DNA from: Neorhizobium petrolearium
GTDB lineage: Bacteria; Pseudomonadota; Alphaproteobacteria; Rhizobiales; Rhizobiaceae
Assembly: GCF_017873175.1 (NCBI RefSeq)
Contig: NZ_JAGGJW010000006.1
Span: 310,001-374,000 of the forward strand
Direction of reading: 5' to 3'
Length of the DNA stretch: 64,000 nucleotides
Below, piece after piece: positions 17,234 through 26,319 of this stretch. Each line of letters begins with the position of its first letter. Positions within the stretch are counted from its first letter, which is position 1. The translations under genes and the position numbers were made by a program. The notes beneath the pieces are model-generated. The model saw nothing but the letters and a program-made list of their open reading frames with translations, was not told where the DNA came from and searched no databases.

Positions 17234-19481
17234 TCAAGTGCCACCTCCCAGCTGTAGCATTGCCCGCGCGTCCGCCATGCCGCGGCTTGCGTCCCGATTG
17301 CCGGTTGCCGCCACCGCTTCAAAAATTCTCAATGCGTCCCGAGGCTTGTCGAGATTCATGTAGCTGTAGCCGCGCAGGACCATCAGGTCAGCCGATTCCG
17401 GCTGCAGTTCGGACCTCTGGTCGAGATAAAGCAGGGCCTCCCTGTAACGTCCGGCGTCGAAGGCGGAAATTGCATAATCGGCCAGGATTGCAACCTGAAG
17501 CTCGACAGCCCTTTGCGAGCTCTGCGGAGCCTTTGTGGCGGCCACTGCAGCTCTGTTTGTGAGACCGAGCCTGAGATAAGCGAGGCTCTGCCCATAGGCA
17601 GCGTCCTCGCGGACGCGCTGCGTACGACTTTGAAGTGCAACCTCAAACGCGGTAGCTGCCTCGAGCGGTCGGTTGAGGTCCATGAGACACCATCCGCGCG
17701 CAAGCGCCTGATCGGAAGAGAGGCCTGCTGTCTGAGCAGTCGTCGAACAGCCGGTCGCACCTTGGGTCTCGACCGGCCCTGCTTCCCTACGGATGATGGT
17801 CGCTTTCGGAGGGGGGGCGCCTGGGCTGGCCGAAGGGGTGGCCTGTATCGATGTTCCGCTGGAAGCGGGCGGTCTTGTGGAAGCGGAAGACGACGCGCGG
17901 GCCGTCAGCAGAGCCAGATTGGTTATGCGTTCGGAGCGCCCAGCCCAAGCGCGTTGAATCGCCTGTACGCCGGCCCTGTCGTTGATCTGCTGTTTCGTGA
18001 TGGCAAGCCCGTAGGCCGAGGGTTCGTCATCCGGTTTCCATTGCAAGGCCGTCTCGAACCAGCGTATGGCCGTTTGCGGCTGGCCCAGCGTACGGGCATA
18101 CCACCCCAGCTGTTGCGCAGTCGGTACATATTTCTCCCGGATGACAGCCGCAGCCACCCGTTGCAAGACAGGTTCCGGAACTGAAGGCAGCGGATCACCG
18201 GAAAGGAGATTGGCGGTGGCTGCCAGATAGGTCGCCTTTGCTTCCTCGGAAGCGTTCCTCCAACCGTACATGACTTCTTCGGCTTCGGCTGCAGCATTTC
18301 GGGCAATCAGCGCAAGGGCAAGCCCTTGCGCTGCCGCGGCAGAATTTTCCCTCTCCCGTGAGGCGCGAAACCATCGTTCGGCTTCCGCCATATCGTTGCG
18401 GCGAAGATAGTACCAGCCCAGCAGCAGAGAGTCCGATGCGCGCCGCTCCCGGGCAGCCAGATCCCGGACACGCTCCAGATATTGCGGGTCGATTGTAAGC
18501 TCTGGTTTTTCGCCGGCTTCGCCCACGAACCGGCGAGCCAGCTCGTCGCGAACTCCATCGAACTCGCGACTGTCGGATTGACCGGTCTGTTCGAGAGCGA
18601 GGAGAGCCTGAATGGAATCATAGGGCAGGAGTTCGGCTGCCTTCTCGATCGTCGCCGATCGTTCCTGAGGATTGGAGCAGTTCTTCAGGATGTAGGTATA
18701 GGCATCCACACCTCTTTGTTGGCGATCCGTCCGGATGAAGGCTTCGGCAATACGCCACAGTACGTCCACGTCGCCGCAATTGAGAAGGCTCGAAGTGGCA
18801 GCTCCAATCTCGATGACGGTTGAATATTGCTTGAGATTTGACGCATTCACCAGCCGGACACGCGATTCCGCGACCTTAAGCCTTTCCAGAAGGTCGGGGG
18901 GGGGGGCGCCACCCGCTCTCCGTTGCCAGCCTTTCGGCGATGGCCTTGCGCACTTCTGCGTAATGCCCTTCCGAATAAAGCTGCCACATGTCTTCCAGTT
19001 GCCGGTCGCGATTTTCCGGAACGGCGAGCGGGTCTGCAGGAGGTGTCCAGTTCGGGTAAAGAGTGCGTAAGCGGGCGATCTCCGCCTCAAGCCTGGCCCG
19101 GTCTCCCCGTGCCGCAAAATACCGCAGAGCGCTTTCGTCGATCTCCGGTTCGATTGGCTGCTCTGGGGCGGACTGGCCGGTTCTATCTTCTCCGGTCGGG
19201 GGCGGTTGAACCTGAGAGACAAGCGGGGCAGGGGAGGAATCGGTGCCCTGTTGGCTTGATCGCGGAGGCAGTTGCGTCGCGCGAATCCGCTCTGCAATCG
19301 TCCCGGCATCGGGATTGTGCTCGTTTTGGGCAAGGTGGTTTCCTCTGGGGGCTGCGGAAGCGCTCAAGACGGTCCGAGACTGGGCGAAGATATCATCAAC
19401 GTCGGTGCCGCCGATCGACGTCACGACACCCCCCGATATCGCCGCAATCAACAAAAAAGCCCATGACAGCTTCAAAGACAC
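17234..19481 (-). CDS. TPR-repeat cellulose biosynthesis protein (BcsC-like periplasmic part), frameshifted at a poly-C tract
   Basis: The natural start is ATG 19481 (signal peptide MSLKLSWAFLLIAAISGGVV), overlapping bcsZ by 10 bases. The first frame runs to ALRYFAARGDRARLEAEIAR and on to an 11-C tract on the coding strand (18896-18906), then stops at 18876. With 10 or 13 Cs it would continue into PPPDLLERLKVAESRVRLVN and TPR-like helices (ADSLLLGWYYLRRNDMAEAE-type units; LRGYSYMNLDKPRDALRIFE) down to 17234, giving about 748 residues. No C-terminal beta-barrel is seen, unlike enteric BcsC. It would scaffold or gate glucan export. It could be a phase-variable gene, a pseudogene, or a homopolymer read error. 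Confidence 0.8.
18896..18906 (+). repeat. homopolymer of 11 G (poly-C in the coding strand)
   Basis: This run of 11 identical bases lies inside the TPR gene exactly where its two open frames meet. Ten bases, or 13, would keep the gene in frame. Such tracts slip readily during replication and sequencing. Confidence 0.9.
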
Positions 19482-20521
19482 TCCGGATGCCTTTCCCTGA
19501 CGAATGCGAGGGCCAACAGCTGCAGCGTGGACGGATAATACAGGATTGGCTCGAACTGCTGGACCGAGGCTGGCAACTTTGTCCCGTTGAGTACACAGCC
19601 TATAAGATGGTTAATAATTTGATAACCTGGGTCGCTCAGCGGTTCCTTGGTCCAGCCTGTTTCCAGATCGATCGTCGATATGGTTCCTCCTTCGTCGGTC
19701 ATGCCTTGAGAGAGGCGAGTGAGCAGATCCCTGTCGTATATATTCCCCCTCATGAGATAGAGCGGTATCCTCACGGCATTATAGCCGAATTCCTGCGGAA
19801 AACCGACGGCGGGCTTTGGCTTGTGAGCAAGACTCTCCCATTCCGCCGGAAGCCTTCGTGGACCGAACTGCGAGACACGCAGCAATGCCAGCCCATCCTC
19901 GGACAGCTTGGCCCAATCGTCGGAAGGCGCGAGCAGTGCCATCACCGGCAGGGCTTCGAAAATCCAATAGGATGGATTTACAACCGGAGCATCGTCTCGC
20001 TCACCTGCGCCGAATCCTGCTGCGGCCGGTAGAAGAACGGTTTGTCCTCCGACGTCCACAATAGTGTGCGACAGCAGACTGTTGGCGATCTTTGCTGCCT
20101 GTTCCACATAGTCGAGCCGATGCCACGAAGAGCCTGCGAGCGCCAAGGCATAAGCGATCAGAATGTCGCCATCGGTCGCGTTGTTGCTGTCGGTAACATG
20201 AGGGGTCGCGGCAGGATCCCATTTCCAGGCCGCCAGACCGTCATCGCGCACAAGGAGTTCGGTGCGGGTGAAAGACCAGATCTGCTCGAAATCCGCGCGA
20301 TTATTGGCGAGGAAGGATAGAAGCAAACCGTATCCCTGTCCCTCGCTGTGGCTGATGTCGCCGTTGGCATTGTCGACGATCCGGCCGTTCCCAATCAGAA
20401 ACCTGGCTTTATACGCGGACCAGAATTCATTGGAGACATACGGCTGTTGCGCCGCCGCCGAAGTGAACGAAACTGCAAGGGCGAACATGCCTATGATGAT
20501 CCATCGGCGCCGGTCCTTCAT
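19472..20521 (-). CDS. bcsZ: endo-1,4-beta-glucanase, glycoside hydrolase family 8
   Basis: This 349-residue periplasmic cellulase is needed for proper cellulose deposition. It has a signal peptide (MKDRRRWIIIGMFALAVSF...AAAQQ). The general acid Glu sits at about residue 60 in SHSEGQGYGLLLSF, and the second catalytic acid lies in NNATDGDILIAYALALAG (about residues 113-130). Other GH8 segments are VVNPSYWIFEALP and FGYNAVRIPLYLM. The start overlaps the bcsB stop by ATGA, and its end overlaps the TPR gene, so the operon is tightly coupled. Confidence 0.95.
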   Translation of the reverse strand: MKDRRRWIIIGMFALAVSFTSAAAQQPYVSNEFWSAYKARFLIGNGRIVDNANGDISHSEGQGYGLLLSFLANNRADFEQIWSFTRTELLVRDDGLAAWKWDPAATPHVTDSNNATDGDILIAYALALAGSSWHRLDYVEQAAKIANSLLSHTIVDVGGQTVLLPAAAGFGAGERDDAPVVNPSYWIFEALPVMALLAPSDDWAKLSEDGLALLRVSQFGPRRLPAEWESLAHKPKPAVGFPQEFGYNAVRIPLYLMRGNIYDRDLLTRLSQGMTDEGGTISTIDLETGWTKEPLSDPGYQIINHLIGCVLNGTKLPASVQQFEPILYYPSTLQLLALAFVRERHPECL

Positions 20522-22914
20522 CTGTTCCTCCCAAAGGAGGACAAGAGAGCTGCCGTTGACAGTCCCAGAAGGACAGCCAAGGCCACGAGCGCCAATGAAT
20601 AGAAGAGAATATTGTTTGAAAGCCAGTTGGCCGCGATCAGGCGGTAGTTTCCGAGCGATGGGCTGACCGTCTGAAGAAAAGTGAAGCGTGATGCGGTCAA
20701 AGACGCAACTTTCTGGGTCTTACCCTCATAGGTCGTGATTCGCCCTGCAACCTGTTGCCAATTCTGTTGACGCGAGAGAGCCTCGGTGCCCTCTCGAAGC
20801 TCCTCGGGGTTTCGGGCGCTGATCACAGTCCAGGAGCCGTTTCCATCGGTGCTTTGGCCTTGCGCGAGAATAAAGGTATCGTTGCTTGAAGGACGAAATA
20901 TCTGCTCCGGCTGCGGCAGAAGCTGGAGCGAACTCAGTGATATGTTGAAATTACGATTCAGCCATTCCTGAAATCGAGCAATTTGGTCGCGCCAGATGCT
21001 TCCCCGGACTTGCGTGCGCCATTTTTCGAATGTCGCCATCGTGTCCTCGTTCCGGACAGGCGCTCCGGCGACACGCCACGTGGCAACGCTTTCCGGCGCG
21101 ATATTGACTTGAGATAGCACCGTCGAGGGTATTTGTGAGATCGATCCTGCAAAAAGAGCATCGCGGTTGCCAATGGCACCCGCGGAGGCAACGGGTTCGA
21201 CGGCGATCGGGTGTCCCCCTACGAATGCAAGACGCGATAGAAATGTCGAGGTGGCTGCGAGCGTGTTGGCGTCGAAGCGATCCATCCAGAGCATGATTGG
21301 GTCCGTTCTGCGGCTGTAGGGAAAAGCCGCCCCTGAAAGCGCCTCCAGGTTGGGATTCCGGCCGATCCGCGCAAATCGCGGCATGTTGAATTCGGAACTG
21401 TCGAAAAGCGCGAAGCGGGGTTCAGTGGAAGCTGTGCTGCCGGGAATGCAGGCATCATCTTCGTCGGTGAGCAGAATGGCCTCAAGCGAGACGGTGTTGA
21501 GGCCGGGCTTGAAGTGGCGAAGCGTCATTCGGATGGGGAGATGCCGAAAAAGGCCTCCGTTGTCGGATGTGATCGGCAAGTTGGTGGCGACGTTTCCGTT
21601 CACATATACATCGAGATGACTACCAGGCCGGACATTCGCTGCAAACGCTGCATCGATCAGCAAAGATGCTTCGCCGTAGGCGCTGGCATAGAAATCAGAC
21701 GGAACCGCTATGGTGAAGCTGGTGCGGAACCGGCGGCCCGAAAATTCCGTGGTCTTCAACCCCAATTGAGAGAAGGAGAGCTTCTCCCCGCCGAAGAGAA
21801 GCGGCGCATCGGGGGCTGCCCAGCGCTGCGTGGCAATGACATCGCGCCGGATTTCGGGAAGGCGGTCCGTGGGCGCAACTATGGTCTCGACAGCTGCACC
21901 GATCGCATTCCAGGAAGGCCCCGTAAGCAGAAGCACCTGCTCATCGCTGTTGGGATCCTTAACCAGGGCTGCTATTGCCGCGGATCCTGCCGACGGTGGG
22001 AGCGCGGGAAAAACGGGCTGCAACTCAGCGACCGTACCAATAATCACACCGAATTTGCCCGGGCCAAGTGCTCCTAGACGGTCGGAGTGGAAGGAGAAGA
22101 GCTGGTTTGGCATTCCGGACAGAAGCGACAAGCCTTGTGCGAGCCGAAGCAATGATTTGGTGGGGCCTGCTTGCCCCGCAGCGGGGACGAGAAACTGGAA
22201 TTCAGTATTGCCGTTTGCATCACCGCCCACAGCCCGGACTGCCTCGGTCACCGACGGCGCGGGAGTGGGGATGCCGGCAAATTCAAGAAAGGTTTGCGAA
22301 GGGTCGACATTGGTCCAGAGGTCATAGGTAGATCGTATATCGCAATCCGTCCGATGACGTTGAGTCGCGCGAAACTCGACAAGATTTCCGCCGGGATGAA
22401 GGACGTTGGGCGGGACGTCAACCACAAGTCCATTCGGACCGTTTGGCGAGCTGATTCGTTGTCGCACTATCTCGCGTTCGTTGATCGACACCGTCAGCAA
22501 TGAGGCTTCCGGAGCAACGACGATTGCGTTCTGATATTGGAGATTGAGCTTTGCCGGCGATGCGGCCTGTTCTTCCGTCAGGTAAATCGACCAGGAGCGG
22601 CGGTCGTACTCTCCTGCCAGGGCGAGATCGGACGCCGGGACAAGGTACCGGCGGCTTCTGTCTTGTTCCCGTGCATCGGCGGCGGGTCGAGGTGTGGCGT
22701 CGGAAGGCGCTGGCGCATGTCTCTGAGGAGCGGATGTCCGATCCTGAGGGACCGGAGGGCGGGAAAGATCGGGAAATACCAAGGGGGGAGGGGCAGGCGG
22801 CTCTGGCGGCCGTTCGCCCGACATGTCGAAGGGCGCGGGCTGGGCGTCCGAAATCCGCACGACAGCGAGAAGAGCTGTCAGAGCGAGCGCCAGGCATGCA
22901 AGGGAGCGGTTCAT
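20518..22914 (-). CDS. bcsB: cellulose synthase regulatory subunit BcsB
   Basis: This 798-residue periplasmic protein is anchored by one C-terminal helix (NILFYSLALVALAVLLGLST), as BcsB must be to complete the BcsA channel. A signal peptide (MNRSLACLALALTALLAVVR) is followed by a proline-rich spacer (residues about 30-90), then carbohydrate-binding-like domains (WSIYLTEEQAASPAKLNLQY; HRTDCDIRSTYDLWTNVDPS). It overlaps bcsA upstream and bcsZ downstream by 4 bases each, which suggests fixed stoichiometry. Confidence 0.95.
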   Translation of the reverse strand: MNRSLACLALALTALLAVVRISDAQPAPFDMSGERPPEPPAPPPLVFPDLSRPPVPQDRTSAPQRHAPAPSDATPRPAADAREQDRSRRYLVPASDLALAGEYDRRSWSIYLTEEQAASPAKLNLQYQNAIVVAPEASLLTVSINEREIVRQRISSPNGPNGLVVDVPPNVLHPGGNLVEFRATQRHRTDCDIRSTYDLWTNVDPSQTFLEFAGIPTPAPSVTEAVRAVGGDANGNTEFQFLVPAAGQAGPTKSLLRLAQGLSLLSGMPNQLFSFHSDRLGALGPGKFGVIIGTVAELQPVFPALPPSAGSAAIAALVKDPNSDEQVLLLTGPSWNAIGAAVETIVAPTDRLPEIRRDVIATQRWAAPDAPLLFGGEKLSFSQLGLKTTEFSGRRFRTSFTIAVPSDFYASAYGEASLLIDAAFAANVRPGSHLDVYVNGNVATNLPITSDNGGLFRHLPIRMTLRHFKPGLNTVSLEAILLTDEDDACIPGSTASTEPRFALFDSSEFNMPRFARIGRNPNLEALSGAAFPYSRRTDPIMLWMDRFDANTLAATSTFLSRLAFVGGHPIAVEPVASAGAIGNRDALFAGSISQIPSTVLSQVNIAPESVATWRVAGAPVRNEDTMATFEKWRTQVRGSIWRDQIARFQEWLNRNFNISLSSLQLLPQPEQIFRPSSNDTFILAQGQSTDGNGSWTVISARNPEELREGTEALSRQQNWQQVAGRITTYEGKTQKVASLTASRFTFLQTVSPSLGNYRLIAANWLSNNILFYSLALVALAVLLGLSTAALLSSFGRNR

Positions 22915-25097
22915 TGGCTGTTGCCCCCACCAGGTTTACCATCGCGCCTCCGCGTTATTCCAAGGAGGAAATATAGCAATCCCCGATGGGTCTGGTAGAT
23001 GGATAACCCAAGAAACCAGATCGTTCCGCGCAGAAGCCCGGGATTGCGGCGTCGGCTCTGTTGAAATTCGGCCCATTGGGCGGAGTTGGCAAAAATCAGA
23101 TCCGCAATCCAACGATGGTCCAGCGGCCCCTTCGGCTGGTACTGGCAGCCGAGCATCGTCGCATCTCCTGAAGGTTCGACCCGTCTAATAACGAGGGGAA
23201 GCATGGCAGGTTCTCCTCCGCCATGGGGTTGAAATCTGATCGCGGCCTCCGCAGAGAGATCAGATTGGGATAGAGCACGGTTAAAGACCTGGAGACGGGT
23301 GCCTCCGACGGAAACATCCTCGATGGACGCGGGATGCCAGGTCCCACCCATGCCGAATTCGCAGCGGCGGCGGACTTTTACTCGCCTGGATGACGAAGGT
23401 TCTCCGCGTTCGGAGACCACCCCGAGCGCGCAGCCGGCAAGAATAAGATTGAGCAGATTCCAGCCGCCGACAACCAGCGTGACATCCGCCTTGTAAGGCT
23501 CTGTGTAGACACGATAGACGGTAATTCCCAGAGCAATGGCCAAAGCGGCGAAGATGACGAAGAAGGGCCGGCTGATTTCCGAGAGCCGGCTGACCGCAAC
23601 CGACTCGTCCTTGGCGGTGACCTTGAAGGTTGGTTTACGCGGATTGACCATGACCGAAATAACGGCGGGCAACAGATGCACGGTCTGGACATATTCGTAG
23701 AGCTCCGAGATCCACGGCCAGCGGAATGATCCGTAAAGATAATTCTGCATCATCAGATTCACGAGCATATAAGCGAGCGTATAGGCCAGAAACTCGCCTC
23801 CGGAGGCTGTAAATATCTGCAGATCCAACAGAAGGTAGAAAAGCGGCGCGAAGAGAAAGATCGTGCGTGGAAAGGGAAATAGCCAGAACAATGTCGATGA
23901 CATGTAACAGAGCCGCTGAGGAAAGGATAAGCCGCGCTTCAAAAGCGGGAAGCGGAAGCGAAGAATTTGCATCATTCCCTGCGCCCAACGGCTTCGCTGG
24001 CCGATAAAGCTCGCGAATGTGGCCGGCTGCAGACCGGCAATCAACGGTTTGTCGACATAGACACTATTCCATCCGGCGCTGTGAAGCGCCAGCGCTGTCT
24101 CGCAGTCTTCCGTGATGCTGATCCCGCTGAACCCTTCTGTGGTTTCCAGCGCACGGCGACTGAGTACAGCGGCCGAACCGCAGAAGAAGGCGGCGTTCCA
24201 CTTATCAAGCCCCCTCTGGATGATGCCGTAGAACATCTCGTTTTCGCTCGGCATCCAGTCGAATGTGCGGAGGTTTCGCTCCAGAGGATCCGGGTTGATG
24301 AAAAAGTGCGGCGTCTGGACCAGGAAAAGCTTCGGATCATCCGCAAAATAGCCCACCGTCTCCAGTAGAAAATCGCGCGCGGGGGCGTGATCTGCATCGA
24401 AAACGGCGACCAGTTCTCCCTTCGAGTGTTTCAGGCCGTTGTTGAGATTGCCTGCTTTGGCATGCTGGTTGTGGGCGCGGGTCAGGTAGTTGACCTCAAG
24501 TTTGTCGCAGAGAGTGCTCAGGATTTGGTTACGGGCTATTGCCGCTTCGGCTTCGCGCACATCCGGCGAGTTCTGCTTCTGCAAGGTCCCTCCGTCGTCC
24601 AGTAGCCAGACCGTCAGCTTGTCGGCCGGATAATCCATGGCTTTTGCCGCAGCGAGCGTATTGGTCAACAGTGTGACATCCTCGTTATAGGAGGGAACGA
24701 AGACATCGACAGACGGATAGAGTTTCCTTGCCGTGACGCGGGACGGGCGGGACGCCATGGGCATGGCGACGATGAAAAGGCTCAGCGCCAGCATCATGAC
24801 GCTGTACATCTCGGCGAGGTAGAGAAGCAGGCCGGGGATGAAGTTCTCGGGCTGGTTCACGGGAGGAAGAGTTTCGGTCGTGCGCCAGTAGACATAGCGC
24901 AGGACGATGGCGGTGCCGAACGCGAGGGCTATCAGACGCCAGACCCCGCCAGCCTTCAGAATCTTGATGATGGCCATGAGCGAAACGACAGTGGTGCTGG
25001 CGATGAGCTGGGTCTGAAGATTGACCGGAAGCGTGATCAATCCGATTACGCAAACCGTGATGACTGCCCACAAAATGATGCTTTGCACCTTACGCAT
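22911..25097 (-). CDS. bcsA: cellulose synthase catalytic subunit (UDP-forming), PilZ-containing
   Basis: This inner-membrane GT2 glycosyltransferase polymerises glucose from UDP-glucose. N-terminal helices are followed by catalytic motifs LLDDGG (about residue 168), VFDADHAP (about 235), SITEDCETAL (about 331) and the QRSRWAQG motif (about 368). More helices and a PilZ domain with an RxxxR pair (RVKVR) and DVSVGGTRL follow, so c-di-GMP control is expected. ATG 25097 is preferred because AGAGGA lies six bases upstream; 25103 is an alternative. It is preceded by bcsN and overlaps bcsB. Confidence 0.96.
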   Translation of the reverse strand: MRKVQSIILWAVITVCVIGLITLPVNLQTQLIASTTVVSLMAIIKILKAGGVWRLIALAFGTAIVLRYVYWRTTETLPPVNQPENFIPGLLLYLAEMYSVMMLALSLFIVAMPMASRPSRVTARKLYPSVDVFVPSYNEDVTLLTNTLAAAKAMDYPADKLTVWLLDDGGTLQKQNSPDVREAEAAIARNQILSTLCDKLEVNYLTRAHNQHAKAGNLNNGLKHSKGELVAVFDADHAPARDFLLETVGYFADDPKLFLVQTPHFFINPDPLERNLRTFDWMPSENEMFYGIIQRGLDKWNAAFFCGSAAVLSRRALETTEGFSGISITEDCETALALHSAGWNSVYVDKPLIAGLQPATFASFIGQRSRWAQGMMQILRFRFPLLKRGLSFPQRLCYMSSTLFWLFPFPRTIFLFAPLFYLLLDLQIFTASGGEFLAYTLAYMLVNLMMQNYLYGSFRWPWISELYEYVQTVHLLPAVISVMVNPRKPTFKVTAKDESVAVSRLSEISRPFFVIFAALAIALGITVYRVYTEPYKADVTLVVGGWNLLNLILAGCALGVVSERGEPSSSRRVKVRRRCEFGMGGTWHPASIEDVSVGGTRLQVFNRALSQSDLSAEAAIRFQPHGGGEPAMLPLVIRRVEPSGDATMLGCQYQPKGPLDHRWIADLIFANSAQWAEFQQSRRRNPGLLRGTIWFLGLSIYQTHRGLLYFLLGITRRRDGKPGGGNSQ

Positions 25098-25146
25098 TAG
25101 CATTCCTCTGGCAGAAAGTCGGCACGAAAACGTGCCGGATACGCCA

Positions 25147-26106
25147 TTATTTCCGGCACGCCGCTGTCATGGCTGCGGTGCCTACGCAATCAGGTGAAGG
25201 AACAGTGGTTCCCGTCGCCTCAGTTGAACTGGAGCCGCCGGATACGCCCGCTCCCAGTTCCGGCAGTGGAACACGTGGCCCGGTTGGAGCTGCCGCTTCG
25301 GCCTCCGGCTGAGAAACCCGCTCCACCGCCTTGCGACGAGCGGGAGGGGGCTGGGAGATGGCCTGTGACATGCCGTAGTCGAAGGAAATGGATCTCCGGG
25401 AAAACTCGCCTTCCGGATAAATCGGTTGGCCGGTACGGCCGAGCATTTCATCTGCGCCGGCTGCGTCACCATAGGGATTCCACATCGTACCCTTGAACGT
25501 TCCGACGATGGTGAAGCCATACATTGTATTCAGCATCTGCCGCGCCGTCGCGTGACTGTCGCAGAGCCTGAGCCTTACCTGAATCATGCCGAACCCTCGG
25601 CCTATGCCGGAGGATGTGCTGGGGGAACGGATCTGTTGCCAGGCAAACAGGCAGGTGTCACCGTTTTGAGCTCGTCCGGACGCATAGCCGAACGGACCGT
25701 AGGTATTCTGGAGAAAGGTTGCCGCACGGACCATTCGGACGCCCGGCGCAGCGCGGGCAATCTCGCGCCGGAGATCGCTTTCGTTGATGGTCCTGAAAGT
25801 CGCGCCGGGGACGTCCGGGGTGGACCCTTGAGGGCCGAAGAAATGGACTCTCAGGTAGTTCTGCCCCGGAATTCTCGACGAGGTCGATAGTGCCACGGTT
25901 TGCTCGACGCCGTTACCCCGTGTGCGCTCCACCACTCCCACGATTGCCGGACCGCCCGGAGGCGGCATTATGAGGGCTTTCTCGCTGGGTACAAGCTGCG
26001 GTCCCGATGGGTGTCCGACGCTGCCGGTCGTGCTGCATGCTGAAAGTGTAGCCGTGGCGCCCAGCCCGGTAACAATCCACAAAACGCGCACAATTGAAAT
26101 CGGCAA
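25147..26106 (-). CDS. bcsN: cellulose biosynthesis protein BcsN, lipoprotein
   Basis: This 319-residue protein has a lipoprotein signal (MPISIVRVLWIVTGL...LSACS). It contains FLQNTYGPFGYASGRAQNGD, CLFAWQQIRS and LRLCDSHATARQMLNTMYGF, the BcsN family pattern found in rhizobial cellulose operons. Its exact role is unknown, but it is required or accessory for cellulose production in related species. It is the first gene of the bcs operon, 50 bases ahead of bcsA. Confidence 0.85.
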   Translation of the reverse strand: MPISIVRVLWIVTGLGATATLSACSTTGSVGHPSGPQLVPSEKALIMPPPGGPAIVGVVERTRGNGVEQTVALSTSSRIPGQNYLRVHFFGPQGSTPDVPGATFRTINESDLRREIARAAPGVRMVRAATFLQNTYGPFGYASGRAQNGDTCLFAWQQIRSPSTSSGIGRGFGMIQVRLRLCDSHATARQMLNTMYGFTIVGTFKGTMWNPYGDAAGADEMLGRTGQPIYPEGEFSRRSISFDYGMSQAISQPPPARRKAVERVSQPEAEAAAPTGPRVPLPELGAGVSGGSSSTEATGTTVPSPDCVGTAAMTAACRK

Positions 26107-26319
26107 TGTCGTTTTCCCTAGATAACCTCGGCAATTCGGGCGGGGAATTTTGCATTCAACGACGCGGGACTATTAGAATTCAATAAACAAGGAATATGCT
26201 TAACGGGTCGTTAATATTCCCGAACAGGCATTTTGGATGATTTCTCCACAGATTGTTGCCGGCTTTGGAGGCCACGGACGGGAAACTCTGTTCGGTTTTC
26301 CGCACTGTGTCGAAGTCCG

